From: Mycoplasma haemofelis str. Langford 1
GTDB taxonomy: Bacteria; Bacillota_I; Bacilli_A; Mycoplasmatales; Mycoplasmoidaceae
Reading direction: 5' to 3'
Assembly: GCF_000200735.1 (NCBI RefSeq)
Contig: NC_014970.1
Span: 310,001-374,000 of the forward strand
DNA: 64,000 bases
A program made the translations under genes and the position numbers. Under the pieces are notes generated by a model. The model had not been told where the DNA came from. It ran no database searches and saw only the letters and a program-made list of their open reading frames with translations. Position 1 is the stretch's first letter, and the number at the start of each line of letters is the position of its first letter. Shown here in pieces: positions 9,382 through 19,264 of the stretch.

Positions 9382-10030
9382 ACTTACAAAAAGCTTCTTG
9401 ACTTCTAAATTCTTCTGTTTCTTCCCCCTTAAATACTTCTAGCCTCGTAGCATCACATCAGGCTTTCAGCTTATTTCTATTATCTTCTGAGAAAGTATTG
9501 GCACCTTGGATTGCTTGTTTCAATTCCTCTAAAGTCTTATCCAAAATTCAGTTGTTAGAAGTTTCATGACTTTTCAAACTAGTTAGAACAGTATCTCACT
9601 TATTTCCACTTGATTTAGAAGTCTCCTCTTGAATTCAATGGGCATTGCTTTTAGTTGCATCTTCATTTGTTTTTGAGCATAGAGATTTAAAGTCTTGGAA
9701 GTTATTCGGATTATCTACATTAGATTCATAGATTTTTGAACATCCAGATTTAAGAAGCTCCTTCGCTCCAGTTTCATCAGCATTTGGAGCTTTACTTTTA
9801 GATAATGCTTTTTTAAGGATTGGATGATGTGGAGAGGATTTAGATAAGTTTGAATATTTCTTGTTTCATATATCAGTATCCTTTGACGCATCTAATATCG
9901 CTAAAGGATACTTCTGCTTTATTGAGACGACGACTTTAGACTCTTCTCAGGGCTTTAAAGCAACTAATCCACCAACTCCTAAGCTACCAGCTCCAGCCGT
10001 ACCTAAAGCTAAGTAAGCTCCTTTACCCAA
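9374..10030 (-). CDS. Family C SF1 protein, 218 aa, TTG start
   Basis: Aligned to other C genes the start is TTG at 10030 (LGKGAYLALGTAGAGSLGVG, normally MGKG). Then ALKPWEESK, KYPLAILDASKDTDIW, GCSKIYESNVDNPN, LCSKTNEDATKSN, DATRLEVFKGEE and FCKSN. The TTG suggests weaker translation or a decayed ATG. It lies 1 nt after the C2 stop at 10032. Nine TGA-Trp codons. Confidence 0.84.
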
Positions 10031-10031
10031 A

Positions 10032-10673
10032 TTAATTACCTGTACAGTAACTCTTAATCTCGTCTATTACCTTGCTTTCTTCTCCGAGGAATAGTTGTTC
10101 TTTCTGTGGAGAACATCAAGCTTGAAGCTCCTTTCTTTGTTCTGGTGTAAAGTTATTGTTATTGTCTGTAGGTAGCTTGGCAACAAGGTCTTTCAGCTTT
10201 TGAGAGATTAATTCCCCTTTCTTGCTAATCAAAGATCCTAGTCTAGTATTTCATTTACTATCACTAGAGCTTTCAGACGATATTCAAGTCTCTGTAATTA
10301 GATCCCCTATTAACTTAGAACAATACTTCTTAAAATCCTCGAAGTAACTCTGATTATCGGAAGGGGAGTCATATATTTTTCTACAAGCTTCTTTGTGTAG
10401 AGGCTTAGCCTTATCTTCTCCGCCGTCTCCTTTAGCAACAGCAGATACTTCTCGTAAGTCGGGATGATTGGGAGTTTGTGATTTTAGAGAAGTTAATTTC
10501 GTTTTTCAAATAGACTCATCTTTATTCTCACTTAAATCCAACAAGGATTTGGAATACTTCTCTTTGAAAGTAATAACTTTCTGATTTTCTGAAGGGTTAA
10601 GAAGCATATAGCCTCCAATTCCCGCTCCCCCGGCACCAACCGCTCCAAGAGAGGCTGGAAGTAATTTACCCAT
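10032..10673 (-). CDS. Family C2 SF1 protein, 213 aa
   Basis: MGKLLPASLGAVGAGGAGIG anchor, YMLLNPSENQKVITFKEKYS, PLHKEACRKIYDSPSDNQ, FKKYCSKLIGD, terminal IKSYCTGN. The N-terminal 70-80 bases are nearly identical to those of the C2 gene at 11972, while the rest differs clearly, a recombination-type boundary. ATG overlaps the family A stop by one base. Confidence 0.87.
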
Positions 10674-11293
10674 TATTCAGTTTTGCTACACAAATCCACA
10701 GCATTGTCTAATGTTGTCTTGTTTTTATTACTGATAGGAAGCTTCTTATTGTCAGAACATCACTTTTTTAAAATCGGATAGCCATTAGTTGATTCTGTAC
10801 TTTCGTTAATTCCAGTTACTCCATACTTTATTGCTTTAGTTTTGATGCCGTCAAATGCCTGTTTCCAGTCACCTTGATCGGTATCTTCTGCTGCTATGGT
10901 TCTTCAAGCCTTCCCTTCTAATTTCTTATCCTGAATCCTAAGAACGCATCACTTGATGGCTTTGTCTAATTTATCTTTGGTATTAAGGTAGGAAGAACAC
11001 ATGTTCTTCAAGGCAACTTTACCTTTGCCTCCATTTGTGTCCTTTGATAAGTCCTCCCCTCCGGTACTGTATTTATTTAGTTCGCCAATGAAACCGGCAT
11101 CACCTTTAAACTCTTTGAAGAATTCCTGAAATTTCTCATCCTCCGAAACCAACACATACCCTTCTTTGGATAGGGTTTCTCGCACTGTAAGTAATTCTTG
11201 ATTACTTGAAAATAAACCAGCTTGATAGGCAGCAAAACCTCCAGCACCAGTTATTCCACCCGCCCCCGCCAATCCCAACGCTAACTTAGACAT
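10673..11293 (-). CDS. Family A SF1 protein, 206 aa
   Basis: MSKLALGLAGAGGITGAGGF anchor, QELLTVRETLSKEGYVLV, NMCSSYLNTKDK, KWCVLRIQDKK, KWCSDNKKLPISN. The final WC is replaced by LCSKTE: the last Trp codon has become TTG. Otherwise matches the A genes at 357 and 2987. Confidence 0.86.
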
Positions 11294-11295
11294 AG

Positions 11296-11970
11296 TTAGC
11301 TAATGACCTTACAAAATGTTTCTTGATTCTTAAATTTGATGGAATTCTCGCCCTCAAACATCTCTCCTCTGGCATTTGTACATCAATCCTTTACTTTAGT
11401 TCTAAGAGCTTGATCGAAAGTGGTGGTTTGGTTGGCTCCTATACTTTCCTTTAAAGCTACTAGTAGAGAATCAAGTTCGTCGTTGGTGTCTATGTTATGC
11501 TCTTTTAATTTCTTTAAAGCCTTGTCCCATTTGTTGTTAGATGTTGTGACATCATCTGTATTTCAATCTCCAGCTTTACTTGCATCCTCATTATTCTTGG
11601 AGCAAAGCTGTCTGAAGTCTGAGAAGCTTTTAGAATCGTCTATTTTGGATTCATAAATCTCCTTGCATCCCTCTTTCATCAATCTCTTAGCTTCCTCTTC
11701 ATTCTTGTTAGGATCCTTACTCTTCTTTAAGGCTTCTTGAAGAGTAAGGTTATTTGGAGATGAAGATTTAAGAACGTCGTACTTCTTGATTCATATAGTT
11801 TCATCTTTCGTAGGATCAAGTAATGCTACAGAGTATTTATCTTTGATAGAGGCTACAACTTTAGGAACTTCTTTACTGGTAGATTGTCAAGGCTTGGATG
11901 CTATCAGTCCACCAGCACCCAAACCTCCAGCTCCTGCTGTTCCTAAAGCCAAATAAGCCCCTTTCCCCAT
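11296..11970 (-). CDS. Family C SF1 protein, 224 aa
   Basis: MGKGAYLALGTAGAGGLGAG anchor, IASKPWQSTSKEV (alanine-serine in place of ALKPW), KYSVALLDPTKDETIW, GCKEIYESKIDDSK, LCSKNNEDASKAGDW, second module DWCTNARGEMFEGENS and FCKVIS. Two nt separate it from the A ATG downstream and one nt from the C2 stop upstream. Confidence 0.87.
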
Positions 11971-11971
11971 G

Positions 11972-12607
11972 TTAACTACTGATGCAGTAACTCTTAATTT
12001 CCTCTAACAAGGAATTCTCTTCTCCTTGGGATAGATCCTTCTTTCGGGCGTGACACCACCCTTCCAACAACTTCCTTTCGTTCTCTGTAAAGGTCTCTCC
12101 TGAGGAAGTTAATTTCCCAGCTAACTCTTTTAAAACTGAGGAAATCAGGTTGTCCTTCTTGCTTTTTATATCTTTAAGTTTGCCATCTCATTTAGTTCCG
12201 GTCTGTGTTTGCTCCCCTTCAATCCAACTTCCAGAAACCACATCCCCAATTAACTTGGCACAGTAATTCTTAAAGTCTTCTAGGTAGTGATTGTTGTCGG
12301 CAGGGGAGTTATATAAGTCCCTACATCCTTGCTTATGTAGAGACTTAGCTTCGGTATCTTCCTTTGTCGTTATGCCCTTTAGACTAGGATGATGTGGACT
12401 TCCGCTTTTAAGTAAAGTAAATTTGGATTCTCATATTGCTGAATCTTTATCTCCTTCTAGATCTAGAAGAGCTCCCTTGTACTTCTCCTTGAAGGTAATG
12501 ACTTTCTCAGTTTTCTGATTTTCCGAAGGATTAAGAAGCATATAGCCTCCAATTCCCGCTCCCCCAGCACCCACAGCCCCAAGAGAGGCTGGTATTAATT
12601 TACTCAA
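11972..12607 (-). CDS. Family C2 SF1 protein, 211 aa, TTG start
   Basis: Start by alignment is TTG at 12607 (SKLIPASLGAVGAGGAGIG). Body VITFKEKYKGALLDLEGD, GCRDLYNSPADNNH, FKNYCAKLIGD, GWCHARKKDLSQGEEN, SYCISS. TTG lies two bases before the stop of the broken D gene upstream, so translation may depend on ribosomes finishing D. Confidence 0.84.
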
Positions 12608-12608
12608 T

Positions 12609-13233
12609 TTAAGGTTTCTTCTCTAAGCATCACTTGCTTATCTCAGATATTGCAGAATCGAATTCAACGTCGTAAGTTAATTTGTCCCGTCTAGTCTTAC
12701 ATCCTTCTTTCAGCTTTTTAAGATCCTCAGTACCACCGTCGTTTTGGAAGGAAACATCGCTCCATTCGTATTTATTGTCACCATTCTTCTTGGTTTTCTT
12801 GTATTCATCTATATTGTGCTGCCATGCATTGGTATCATTGGTGTTGGTAGTATCTACTCCCAATAGTCCAGATACAAACTCCTCTGCTTTCCTAGGAACA
12901 ACACATCATTTGGTTGCTGACTTATATAGCCCCTCAATAGAGGATTCCAATTTAACAACCGCTTTACAAGCTGTCTTTAGATCCGACTCGCTCTGGATGT
13001 TTTCAGAAACCCCAGAGTGTTCTTTCTTGAATTTCCAAACATTCTTTTCATTCTTATAGGATTCCAGTATCTTCCCCCACTCACCCCCACTCTTCTTTCA
13101 ATATCTTGAACCCTTCTTTTGAAAGCTTGTCTCTTATAGATTCTTTATCGGATATAGAGTGGGACAATGCCGTTCCCAATCCAGCTACTCCTCCGACTCC
13201 AAGAACACCTAAAGCAGGAATTAATTTACTCAT
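12609..13233 (-). pseudogene. Family D SF1 gene, frame-OFF by a 10-nt tandem duplication
   Basis: ATG at 13233 opens MSKLIPALGVLGVGGVAGLG, ESIRDKLSKEGFKILKEEWG, then shifts and stops. On the minus strand GAGTGGGGG occurs twice ten bases apart. Removing one unit gives KEEWGKILESYKNEKNVW and an open frame to the D ending KWCVVPRKAEEFVSG, GCKTRRDKLTYDV, KWCLEKKP, about 204 aa. Length is 625 (3n+1), as expected for +10. It heads the leftward operon and has the full upstream inverted repeat. Confidence 0.86.
13074..13092 (-). repeat. 10-nt tandem duplication inside D gene
   Basis: CCCCCACTC on the plus strand occurs at 13074-13082 and 13084-13092. The duplication shifts the D frame by +1. Other D genes have a single copy of this region. 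Confidence 0.85.
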
Positions 13234-13255
13234 AGAATGCGTTTTTAAGGGTCGC

Positions 13256-13295
13256 TAAAAATAGGAATTTCCGATATCTGCTGTTGCTATTTTTA
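13256..13295. promoter_or_regulatory. Divergent inverted repeat TAAAAATAG-N22-CTATTTTTA
   Basis: Perfect 9-bp arms at 13256-13264 and 13287-13295, spaced by 22 bases, between D (-) and E (+). The D side reads CTATTTTTAGCGACCCTTA, which is repeated nearly base for base before the D gene at 22682. Centre-to-centre distance is 31 bp, about three helical turns. Confidence 0.6.
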
Positions 13296-13318
13296 AAAGA
13301 ACAAACTTCTTTGTGAGT

Positions 13319-13678
13319 ATGTCAAATTTATCTCTTATAGGATCTATAGCTGCTGTGGGAGGGGCGGCCGGCGTTGGAGGGTTAGCTCTAGAGCTTTCTA
13401 AGCCAAAAAGCCATCATATCTCTCTAGCGAAGAGCAAGGAATCTTCATCTTTGAAGGTGTCCAAGAGATGTGAGATTTTCCATATACAAGACTCTAATCA
13501 AAAGACGGTTAAGAAAATGGAGGAAGCGTCTTTGCGAACAAAGACTGATTCTGTTAGCTTTTGAAGCAGTGTGGATGCGGATTGTAAGAGTAAGGAGAAG
13601 ATTTATGTTGCCTACAGAAGTAATGCGTGAGTTTACGAGGCATCCGATCAAGGAAAGGATTGAAGAGTAATTTCTTAG
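13319..13678 (+). CDS. Family E SF2 protein, 119 aa
   Basis: MSNLSLIGSIAAVGGAAGVG anchor, LALELSKPKSHHISLAKSKE, KRCEIFHIQDSNQKTVKKME, DCKSKEKIYVAYRSNAWVYE, GKDWRVIS. ATG at 13319 is preferred; GTG at 13313 is in frame. It strongly resembles the E gene at 22192 in the mirrored block. Its octamer pair (AAGCCAAA-AAGCCATC) is imperfect and in frame. Confidence 0.87.
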
Positions 13679-13680
13679 TT

Positions 13681-13993
13681 ATGCCTAAGTTACTTCCGCT
13701 TGGTTTTGCATCTACGATGCTAGGAGTAGCAGGGTTAGGTGTTCTTATTTTAGGATCTTCTAAGTCAGAAAGTCAGACCTGTTGGTTCTCGAAGCGGGAA
13801 AAAGTGTGATATTTATTTTGTAGGTACGCAGGTGGATTTGAAGGGTAGTGATGATCCTTTAAACGATGAGGGATTAAAGGGCAAGATAGATGAGAATTTG
13901 AGATCTCAAATAAAGGCTAGTTGCAGCCAAGGAAAATCAAGTTATCTCAACTGTACGAGTGGTCAGTGTGTTTATGCATTTCCAGGAACTTAA
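13681..13993 (+). pseudogene. Family Es SF2 gene, frame-OFF, one 8-nt unit short
   Basis: ATG at 13681 opens MPKLLPLGFASTMLGVAGLG and LGSSKSESQ, then leaves frame. AAGTCAGA occurs twice (13762-13777). Adding a third unit gives SKSESQKVRPVGSRSGKKCD followed by an open frame: IYFVGTQVDLKGSDDPLND, SCSQGKSSYLNCTSGQCVYA, FPGT, 106 aa, ending TAA 13993. The gene at 21878 has the same length (313) and the same defect. Confidence 0.82.
13762..13777 (+). repeat. AAGTCAGA x2 tandem repeat (slippage tract)
   Basis: Two perfect octamers right after the membrane segment. Three units would open the frame; two close it. Same octamer as at 22094 and 57468. Confidence 0.9.
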
Positions 13994-14033
13994 GATTCTG
14001 CCATTATCTCCTTGTTAGGTCACACACATAGTT

Positions 14034-14702
14034 ATGAATACTTTAGTACGAAATGCGGCTTTAGGCTTTTCAGCTTCCACAGCCGTTTCTGCGGGAGCTA
14101 CTAAGTTAGTTCTTCCCAGAGAAAAGGAGTCCAAATCTATATCTAAGTGAATTGGAGATCGATTTCCAGAGAAGAGGCTTTTAATTAGAGGTTGAGGTAA
14201 AAAGCAGGATGGATCCCCAGAAGAGTGGAAGGTAGCTTGAAAGAATTATTTAAATGCCTATTCTGGAGCAGAAAGTAATCCCTTCTCTTTAACTTTAACT
14301 TTAACAGATAGTTCGGGCAATGCTCCTAGTGAGTTCATAGATGCCTGTAAGAAAAGGTTTAGTGTACAGGTATCTGATATTGAGGACGAGAGGCTTGTTC
14401 ATGTTTTGGAGTATTGCACCAGATCAACATCAGTAGAAGATTTGATATTGTCTACTTCTAAGCGTTTGCTTTCTTCAAGCGATTCAAGCGGGTGAAATGA
14501 ATTATGGAACGCTTATAAGAAGGATAATGCTGACAAGGAGTCTGGAAAGGATGAATGAGGGATATTTACTTCTAAAGGAGGCACTAATGACACTAATGCT
14601 ACCCAGAACTTTAAGAATAAATGTAATTCCGAAAAACTAGTGAAGACTGGAAGCAAGACTCATCGTTCGTTTATTAATGTCTTTAAATATTGTTCTAAAT
14701 AA
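14034..14702 (+). CDS. Family F SF1 protein, 222 aa
   Basis: MNTLVRNAALGFSASTAVSA anchor, KSISKWIGDRFPEKRLLIRG (PEKRLL variant of the F block), ACKKRFSVQVSDIEDERL, YCTRSTSVEDLI, KCNSEKLVKTGSKTHRSF, YCSK. It contains an in-frame CTTTAA x3 tract. Close to the F gene at 57735 (shared GFSAST, VEDLI/VGDLI, KTG...HRSF), which also follows Es genes. Confidence 0.87.
14287..14304 (+). repeat. CTTTAA x3 in-frame tandem repeat
   Basis: Encodes alternating Leu-Thr (SLTLTLT) in the F gene at 14034. Six-base units change length without breaking frame. Confidence 0.8.
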
Positions 14703-15174
14703 AACTATCTTTCATCTCTATTAACTCCTTGTTAACTTTATTGAACTTCGCTTTTAGGAATAAAGGGGCAATCACTATCAATGATCCAAGTGAATGGACT
14801 ATTGGAGCTAGGAGAGCTAAGACTATAGTTAAGATAACCATTATGTTAAGTATCTGTTTTCCACTAGCAAAAGCTGCCCTAATATCGTTCTCACTTATGT
14901 CTTGATAGAAACCCTTTATATAGTTAGCAAGCTTATAACTCTTATAAAGATCCACTATGATTGCGGGGAAGAAAACACATGCTATAGGGGCAAGGATAAG
15001 GGGCATCTTATCTTCACCACCCAACTCCAACACCGAAGATATTATTATTATGAACGTACATGTCATCCCGCAACATAGCAGAAGGATGAAGCATTTCTTC
15101 CAGTAGGATATTAAACTCTCAGATTCTTTTAAAAACCCCTCAATTAATGAAAATGTATCTACTTCAGAATTCAC
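14695..15174 (-). CDS. Four-helix membrane protein, 159 aa, GTG start
   Basis: Not a member of the paralogous families. It starts GTG at 15174 (MNSEVDTFSLIEGFLKES). Hydrophobic spans lie near residues 27-49, 57-76, 107-126 and 128-146. It has Cys pairs in the first span (LLLCCGMTC) and a lysine-rich tail, and no TGA codons. It overlaps the F gene's end by 8 bases. Could be a small integral membrane accessory protein; no family recognised. Confidence 0.75.
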   Translation of the reverse strand: MNSEVDTFSLIEGFLKESESLISYWKKCFILLLCCGMTCTFIIIISSVLELGGEDKMPLILAPIACVFFPAIIVDLYKSYKLANYIKGFYQDISENDIRAAFASGKQILNIMVILTIVLALLAPIVHSLGSLIVIAPLFLKAKFNKVNKELIEMKDSFI

Positions 15175-15249
15175 TAAGAAACTAAGAAAGGATAATTAAC
15201 ATACTTCTGAATCTTGATAATAAGTGACTTCTAATTTTACACTATTGAA

Positions 15250-15885
15250 CTATTTCTTAATCGCTTCATTAACGCATCACATTTCTACTTTCAAAACCTC
15301 ATCATCGTAGTCCACACTCCAGAATTCCTTTTCAGATAGATCTTTACACTTATCTCTTAGCTTACTTCAGTTGCTATCCTTATTTCCTGTAGTTTCTAAA
15401 GCGAGTCCACTGATGGCTTTATTGCCAGTTCCCTCTTTTTCATATCTCTCCACGAGAGACTGAAATGTCTGTTGATCAGTGTTATCGTTGCTTTGAACTT
15501 TTAAGAGAGTTAGCTTTTTGGAACTTATTAAATCCTTAATAGACACAGGCTTAACGCATCATTTCTTTGCCTTCTTGTAGTCTTCTGCATTGCCAACAGT
15601 ATCTAAAACTCTTTTACATTCCTTTTTCAGATCACTTAGTTCTTGAGAGGCTTTAAGAGTGAATCGAAGATATGTGAAATCCGTTCCTTTGTGCTTGTTG
15701 ACGGTATTAGTTCAATCTTCATCCTTGTTTGCATCTAATAATACATATCCTTCAGATTTAAGACGATTGGATATTAGATTCTCTTTTGAATCCTTATCGA
15801 AGGCATAATTCTTAACTAATATCCCCCCACCAACTACTCCGGTTAAGGATGCAGCCCCTAAGGCTGCTTTTGCAGGTAAAGACAT
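15250..15885 (-). CDS. Family G SF1 protein, 211 aa
   Basis: MSLPAKAALGAASLTGVVGG anchor, ISNRLKSEGYVLLDANKDED, Cys at 90, 110 (KKWCVKPVSIKDLI), 180 (KLRDKCKDLSEK) and 204 (EMWCVNEAIKK). TGA encodes the W of MWC. The KPVSIKDLI core matches the G genes at 17165 and 60111. Its ATG shares a base with the stop of the upstream H gene. Confidence 0.87.
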
Positions 15886-16529
15886 TAATTAGATACGTTT
15901 GCTCCTTCTACGGTACATCAATTCTCAATTACTTTGTATTGATCTCCCAACTTCTTAACTATAAAGTTCCTTTTTAAATTTTGTCGACATCATTGTTTAA
16001 TAACGGGAAGATCAGTACTCTCTTGACTTCCCGATCACTCCCCAGTCAATCCTTCTATTTGGTTTCTGGGAGTTAAAGAGGTGGTGCTTTTTCTTTTGTT
16101 ATAGGTAGCACTCCATTTACTTGCATCACTTCTATCTGTAAGGGCTGTCTTGCTATTTCTGGATAGCTGATTTTCTAAAGTTCTGATGACACAGTATTTC
16201 TTAACATTTTCTAAATCGTCATGATTCTCATGGTACTTAAGGTTCATTTTCTCATGACATCATGCTTTCAACTTGACTCCTCCAGATGAATCTTCACTTT
16301 CTGAGATATTTAATAGTGCCCTTATTTTGACTATATCGGACTTAAACTCTTCTTCCCATTGGGGAGATTCCTCATTTTCAGAAAGAGAAGAGATAAGTTT
16401 GTAGCCACTCTTCAAGAGATGACTCTTTATGGATTCACTATCGAAGTATTTAGTTCCTAAGTAGATGCCTCCGGCCGAAGCTGTTGCAACAGCAGAGCCC
16501 CCAATAGCTCCTTTGATTGGAAGGGACAT
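15885..16529 (-). CDS. Family H SF1 protein, 214 aa
   Basis: MSLPIKGAIGGSAVATASAG anchor, YKLISSLSENEESPQWEEEF, KAWCHENMNLKYHENH, KYCVIRTLENQLSRNSKTAL, the H core YNKRKSTTSLTPRNQIEGL, QWCRQNLKRN and NWCTVEGANVSN. The YNKRK...SPRSQI block marks H genes. Adjoins I upstream and G downstream without gaps. Confidence 0.87.
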
Positions 16530-17138
16530 TTATTGTCCTCCTGTTGTGGCAGAAAGACATCACTTCTCAATAGTAGGAAGAGAGCTCTCTGTTTCCTTTC
16601 ATGCTTTATCGGCCAGTTCATGACATCCAGTGCTTAACTTAGAGAAATCCGTATCTTGGTCTGTGGTGGAAGTGATGTTGGATAGTTTATTTTTGTTGGT
16701 ATCTAACTTGTAATTGCCGAATCTCTTCTTCCATTCTTGATCTTGACCATCTTTGCCAAGAATGGACTTACCTAAAGATTGAAGTTTCTCCTTGGTGGTT
16801 TTATCTCTAGTGCAGAATGTTAGGAATGAAGAATAGAGTTTATCTTCCTTTCCAGATACTTTGGAATCCTTAAATAGAGTAGAGCACTGTTCTTTAAGGT
16901 TGTCTTGGGAGGGATTCTTAATTTGGAAGATATTGGAACTGGATTCATATTCTTTCCACTTTGCCTCCCATGACTCGCCATCTCTTTGCATGACTACTAT
17001 GTAATCATCCTTTTCGGTAAGAGAAGAGATGCTTACCTGTTTGGTGGATGGAGAAAGAATACCGGAATAGTGAATTCCAGCGCCTACTGCACTAGTGGAA
17101 GCTAGTCCTGCCATCCCTAGTGCCGCTTTATTAACCAT
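16530..17138 (-). CDS. Family I SF1 protein, 202 aa
   Basis: MVNKAALGMAGLASTSAVGA anchor, SLTEKDDYIVVMQRDGESW, QCSTLFKDSKV, FCTRDKTTKEKLQSLGKSIL, GCHELADKAW, KWCLSATTGGQ. The RDKTTKEKL-SLGKSIL core is nearly invariant with the I genes at 20594 and 47165. The stop abuts the H start. Confidence 0.87.
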
Positions 17139-17164
17139 GAGTTTCTAAAAGGAATTGTCGTATG

Positions 17165-17788
17165 CTACTTAGATACACATCACATTATTGACTTACTTAA
17201 CTCATCCTCATATTGTTCACTTCAGAAGTCCTTGGCAATCAGTTCTTTACATTTAGTTCTCAATTGCTTCCAATCATCCTCCCTATTTCCGGATGTAAGG
17301 GGAAGAGTTAATCCTGTTATTTGATTAACTCCCTTTCCGGTATTCACGTATTCGTCTGCCAATGGCTTTCATTGCTCCTTACCTGTTTCGTCTGTCTTGG
17401 TGGTATCCAGCAGATTCAGCTTCTTCGATTTAATTAAATCCCCAATGCTGACGGGTTTAACGCACCATTTCTTGGCTTTCTTGTAATCATCTTCAGAGAC
17501 ATCTGTTTTCACTAATACGTCTTTACAAGCCGCCTTTAGGGATGGTAATTCTTGAGAGGTCAGAAGGAACTTAGGATGCTTTACTTGAGCATCTTTATGC
17601 TTGGCTAAAGTAGCGCTTCAATCACTATCAACAGATTCATTAAGGATTGTGTATCCCTCATTTTCTAATCTCTTAGAAACAGAAAGCTTTTCCTCGTTGG
17701 GAGATAATTGATTTTTAATTAATATACCTCCTCCAGCGGCAGTGCCGGCGACTCCCAAGGATGCCAATCCCTTTGTTAAATTTGTCAT
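17165..17788 (-). CDS. Family G SF1 protein, 207 aa; first gene of minus block
   Basis: MTNLTKGLASLGVAGTAAGG anchor, SVSKRLENEGYTILNESVDS, AACKDVLVKTDVSEDDYKKA, KKWCVKPVSIGDLIKSKKLN, TKCKELIAKDFWSEQY, MWCVSK. Very close to the G gene at 60111, which likewise diverges from a J gene 57-60 bases away. Confidence 0.87.
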
Positions 17789-17847
17789 GCCTAACAGGTA
17801 AGGGATTATCTGAATTTATGGAAGTACGGTTTAAACTTTAGGATTCT

Positions 17848-18504
17848 ATGTCTTTAACTCCTGCAAAGATGGCTTTAGGCCTTGGTTCTGCTAGTGCAGT
17901 AGGAACTGGATCTTATTTTGCTGTTAAGCATCTCCAATCACAAGATGTACCGAAAGCTAAGGTTAAGTTATCTGAACAGTTGTTGAAAGATGGATTTACT
18001 CTTTTAAATTTCGAATCTGGAGATACTCATAAGTCAGAGTGGACAACTATTCTTTCTAAATACAAGGAGGATGCTAAGGATCGTCTTGAAGGAGTGTCCA
18101 TATCCAGTGAAGGCGATCATGAGGCTGAGAATATAAATTCTCTTAAGTCGGCATGTAAGGACTTAGTCGGAGTGGAGGTTGCTTCTGAATCCTATAAGAA
18201 GGCCAGAAGATGATGTGTGGTACCTAAGGGAGTGAAGGAATCTTTAGTTGGTCAAGGAAGAACGATTCCTAATAATGAAGAGTCTAAGAGTGATGATCGT
18301 GATTTTTGGGTTGGAAAGATCTCTTCTTATGATGGACAAACTCTTCCTCTTGCCGGGACTGATTGATCTCAGACAAGAGAGGAAGCTTCCAAGATTACTG
18401 CGATAAAGAAAGGTTGTAAGACTCTCTTAGAGAAAGGAACAAAGACTCACGACTCAGAGTTTTCTTCAGAGTATGAGACAGCTGTAAAGTGGTGTGTATC
18501 CTAG
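17848..18504 (+). CDS. Family J SF1 protein, 218 aa
   Basis: MSLTPAKMALGLGSASAVGT anchor, KLSEQLLKDGFTLLNFESGD. Module 1 has Cys 103 and 123 (RRWCVVPKGVKESL); module 2 has Cys 190 (IKKGCKTLLEKGTKTHDSEF) and 216 (KWCVS). The two modules align visibly (W..ilskY ... C ... WC), which makes this a good type example of the SF1 repeat. It converges on the F gene, overlapping by 4 bases. Confidence 0.88.
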
Positions 18505-19181
18505 ACTGGAACTGAACAATACTTTAGAACATTTATAAAGGAGTTGTGATTGGTATCTCCAGTCTCGACTTGAGATTCCGATTCACACTTTTCTCTGAAA
18601 TTAGAAGGAGCTTCCACTAACTCCTCGCTATTGGTTCAAGAGCTTCCAGACAATCCCCAAATATCTCCTCCGGATTGTTTGTTTTTGTTGGCTTGCCTAT
18701 AGATCTTCCAAAGATTCTTTCATTCTTGACTCTGGCCATTATCCCCTTTTGGAAGAACTCTCTTTCCTGTATCAGATATTAAGTCCGATACAGAAGTAAG
18801 GCGAGTGCAGTACTTGTCTACTAATTGATACTTATCAGACTTAATCCCCTCTACCTTCTCTTCAGATAAGGAGGTACATGATGTCATGAAATTCTCGGGA
18901 GCCGCTTCTTCTTGTATGCTTGTGACTTTGGTTAATGTAAGGTTGAAGGGATTGCTGGATTCATTTTGGTAATCGGTTCTATATTGCTTTCAAACTCCTT
19001 TTCACTTCCCTTGATCGCCTCGAGACAGTAATCTCTTGGTTGGGTTATGTTTCTTAATGAGAGTCTTGATGGATTGTAATTCCTCCTTGGATGAGGATAA
19101 TTTGATGGCCATTCCGACTCCACCAGCAACTGCAGTAGAGGCTGCTAATCCAGCAAGACCTTTAGTGGCCAAAGAGTTCAT
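18501..19181 (-). CDS. Family F SF1 protein, 226 aa
   Basis: MNSLATKGLAGLAASTAVAG anchor, KTLIKKHNPTKRLLSRGDQG (NPTKRLL form of the F block), SCTSLSEEKVEGIKSDKY, YCTRLTSVSDLISDTGKR, KCESESQVETGDTNHNSF, YCSVPV. It diverges from the H gene at 19265. Its upstream bases carry a 13-mer shared with the F gene at 61917. Confidence 0.87.
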
Positions 19182-19187
19182 AATTTC

Positions 19188-19200
19188 GGGGATGGTAGTT
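19188..19200 (-). promoter_or_regulatory. GGGGATGGTAGTT element upstream of F
   Basis: This 13-mer lies 7-19 bases upstream of the F ATG. It is repeated exactly at 62589-62601, 13-25 bases upstream of another minus-strand F gene. On the minus strand it reads AACTACCATCCCC. It may be part of a conserved leader or control site. Confidence 0.4.
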
Positions 19201-19264
19201 GTGCCTTTATCCTAGTGATTAAAGATTTTCCGAGCTCTATGTTTGTGTTAATGAGTCCATTCCT

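Larger units (their letters stand above)
13233..14702. repeat. Block D(-)/E-Es-F(+), inverted partner of 21177-22682
   Basis: Gene order D-promoter-E-Es-F is repeated in mirror image at 21177-22682. The E proteins, the Es frame defect, the 313-base Es length and the promoter inverted repeat all correspond. Confidence 0.75.

Noticed and set aside
12682-13059. Long plus-strand frame opposite the D gene
   Set aside because: It is antisense to the conserved D sequence (GCKTRR, WCVVPRK on the minus strand) and has no motif of its own.
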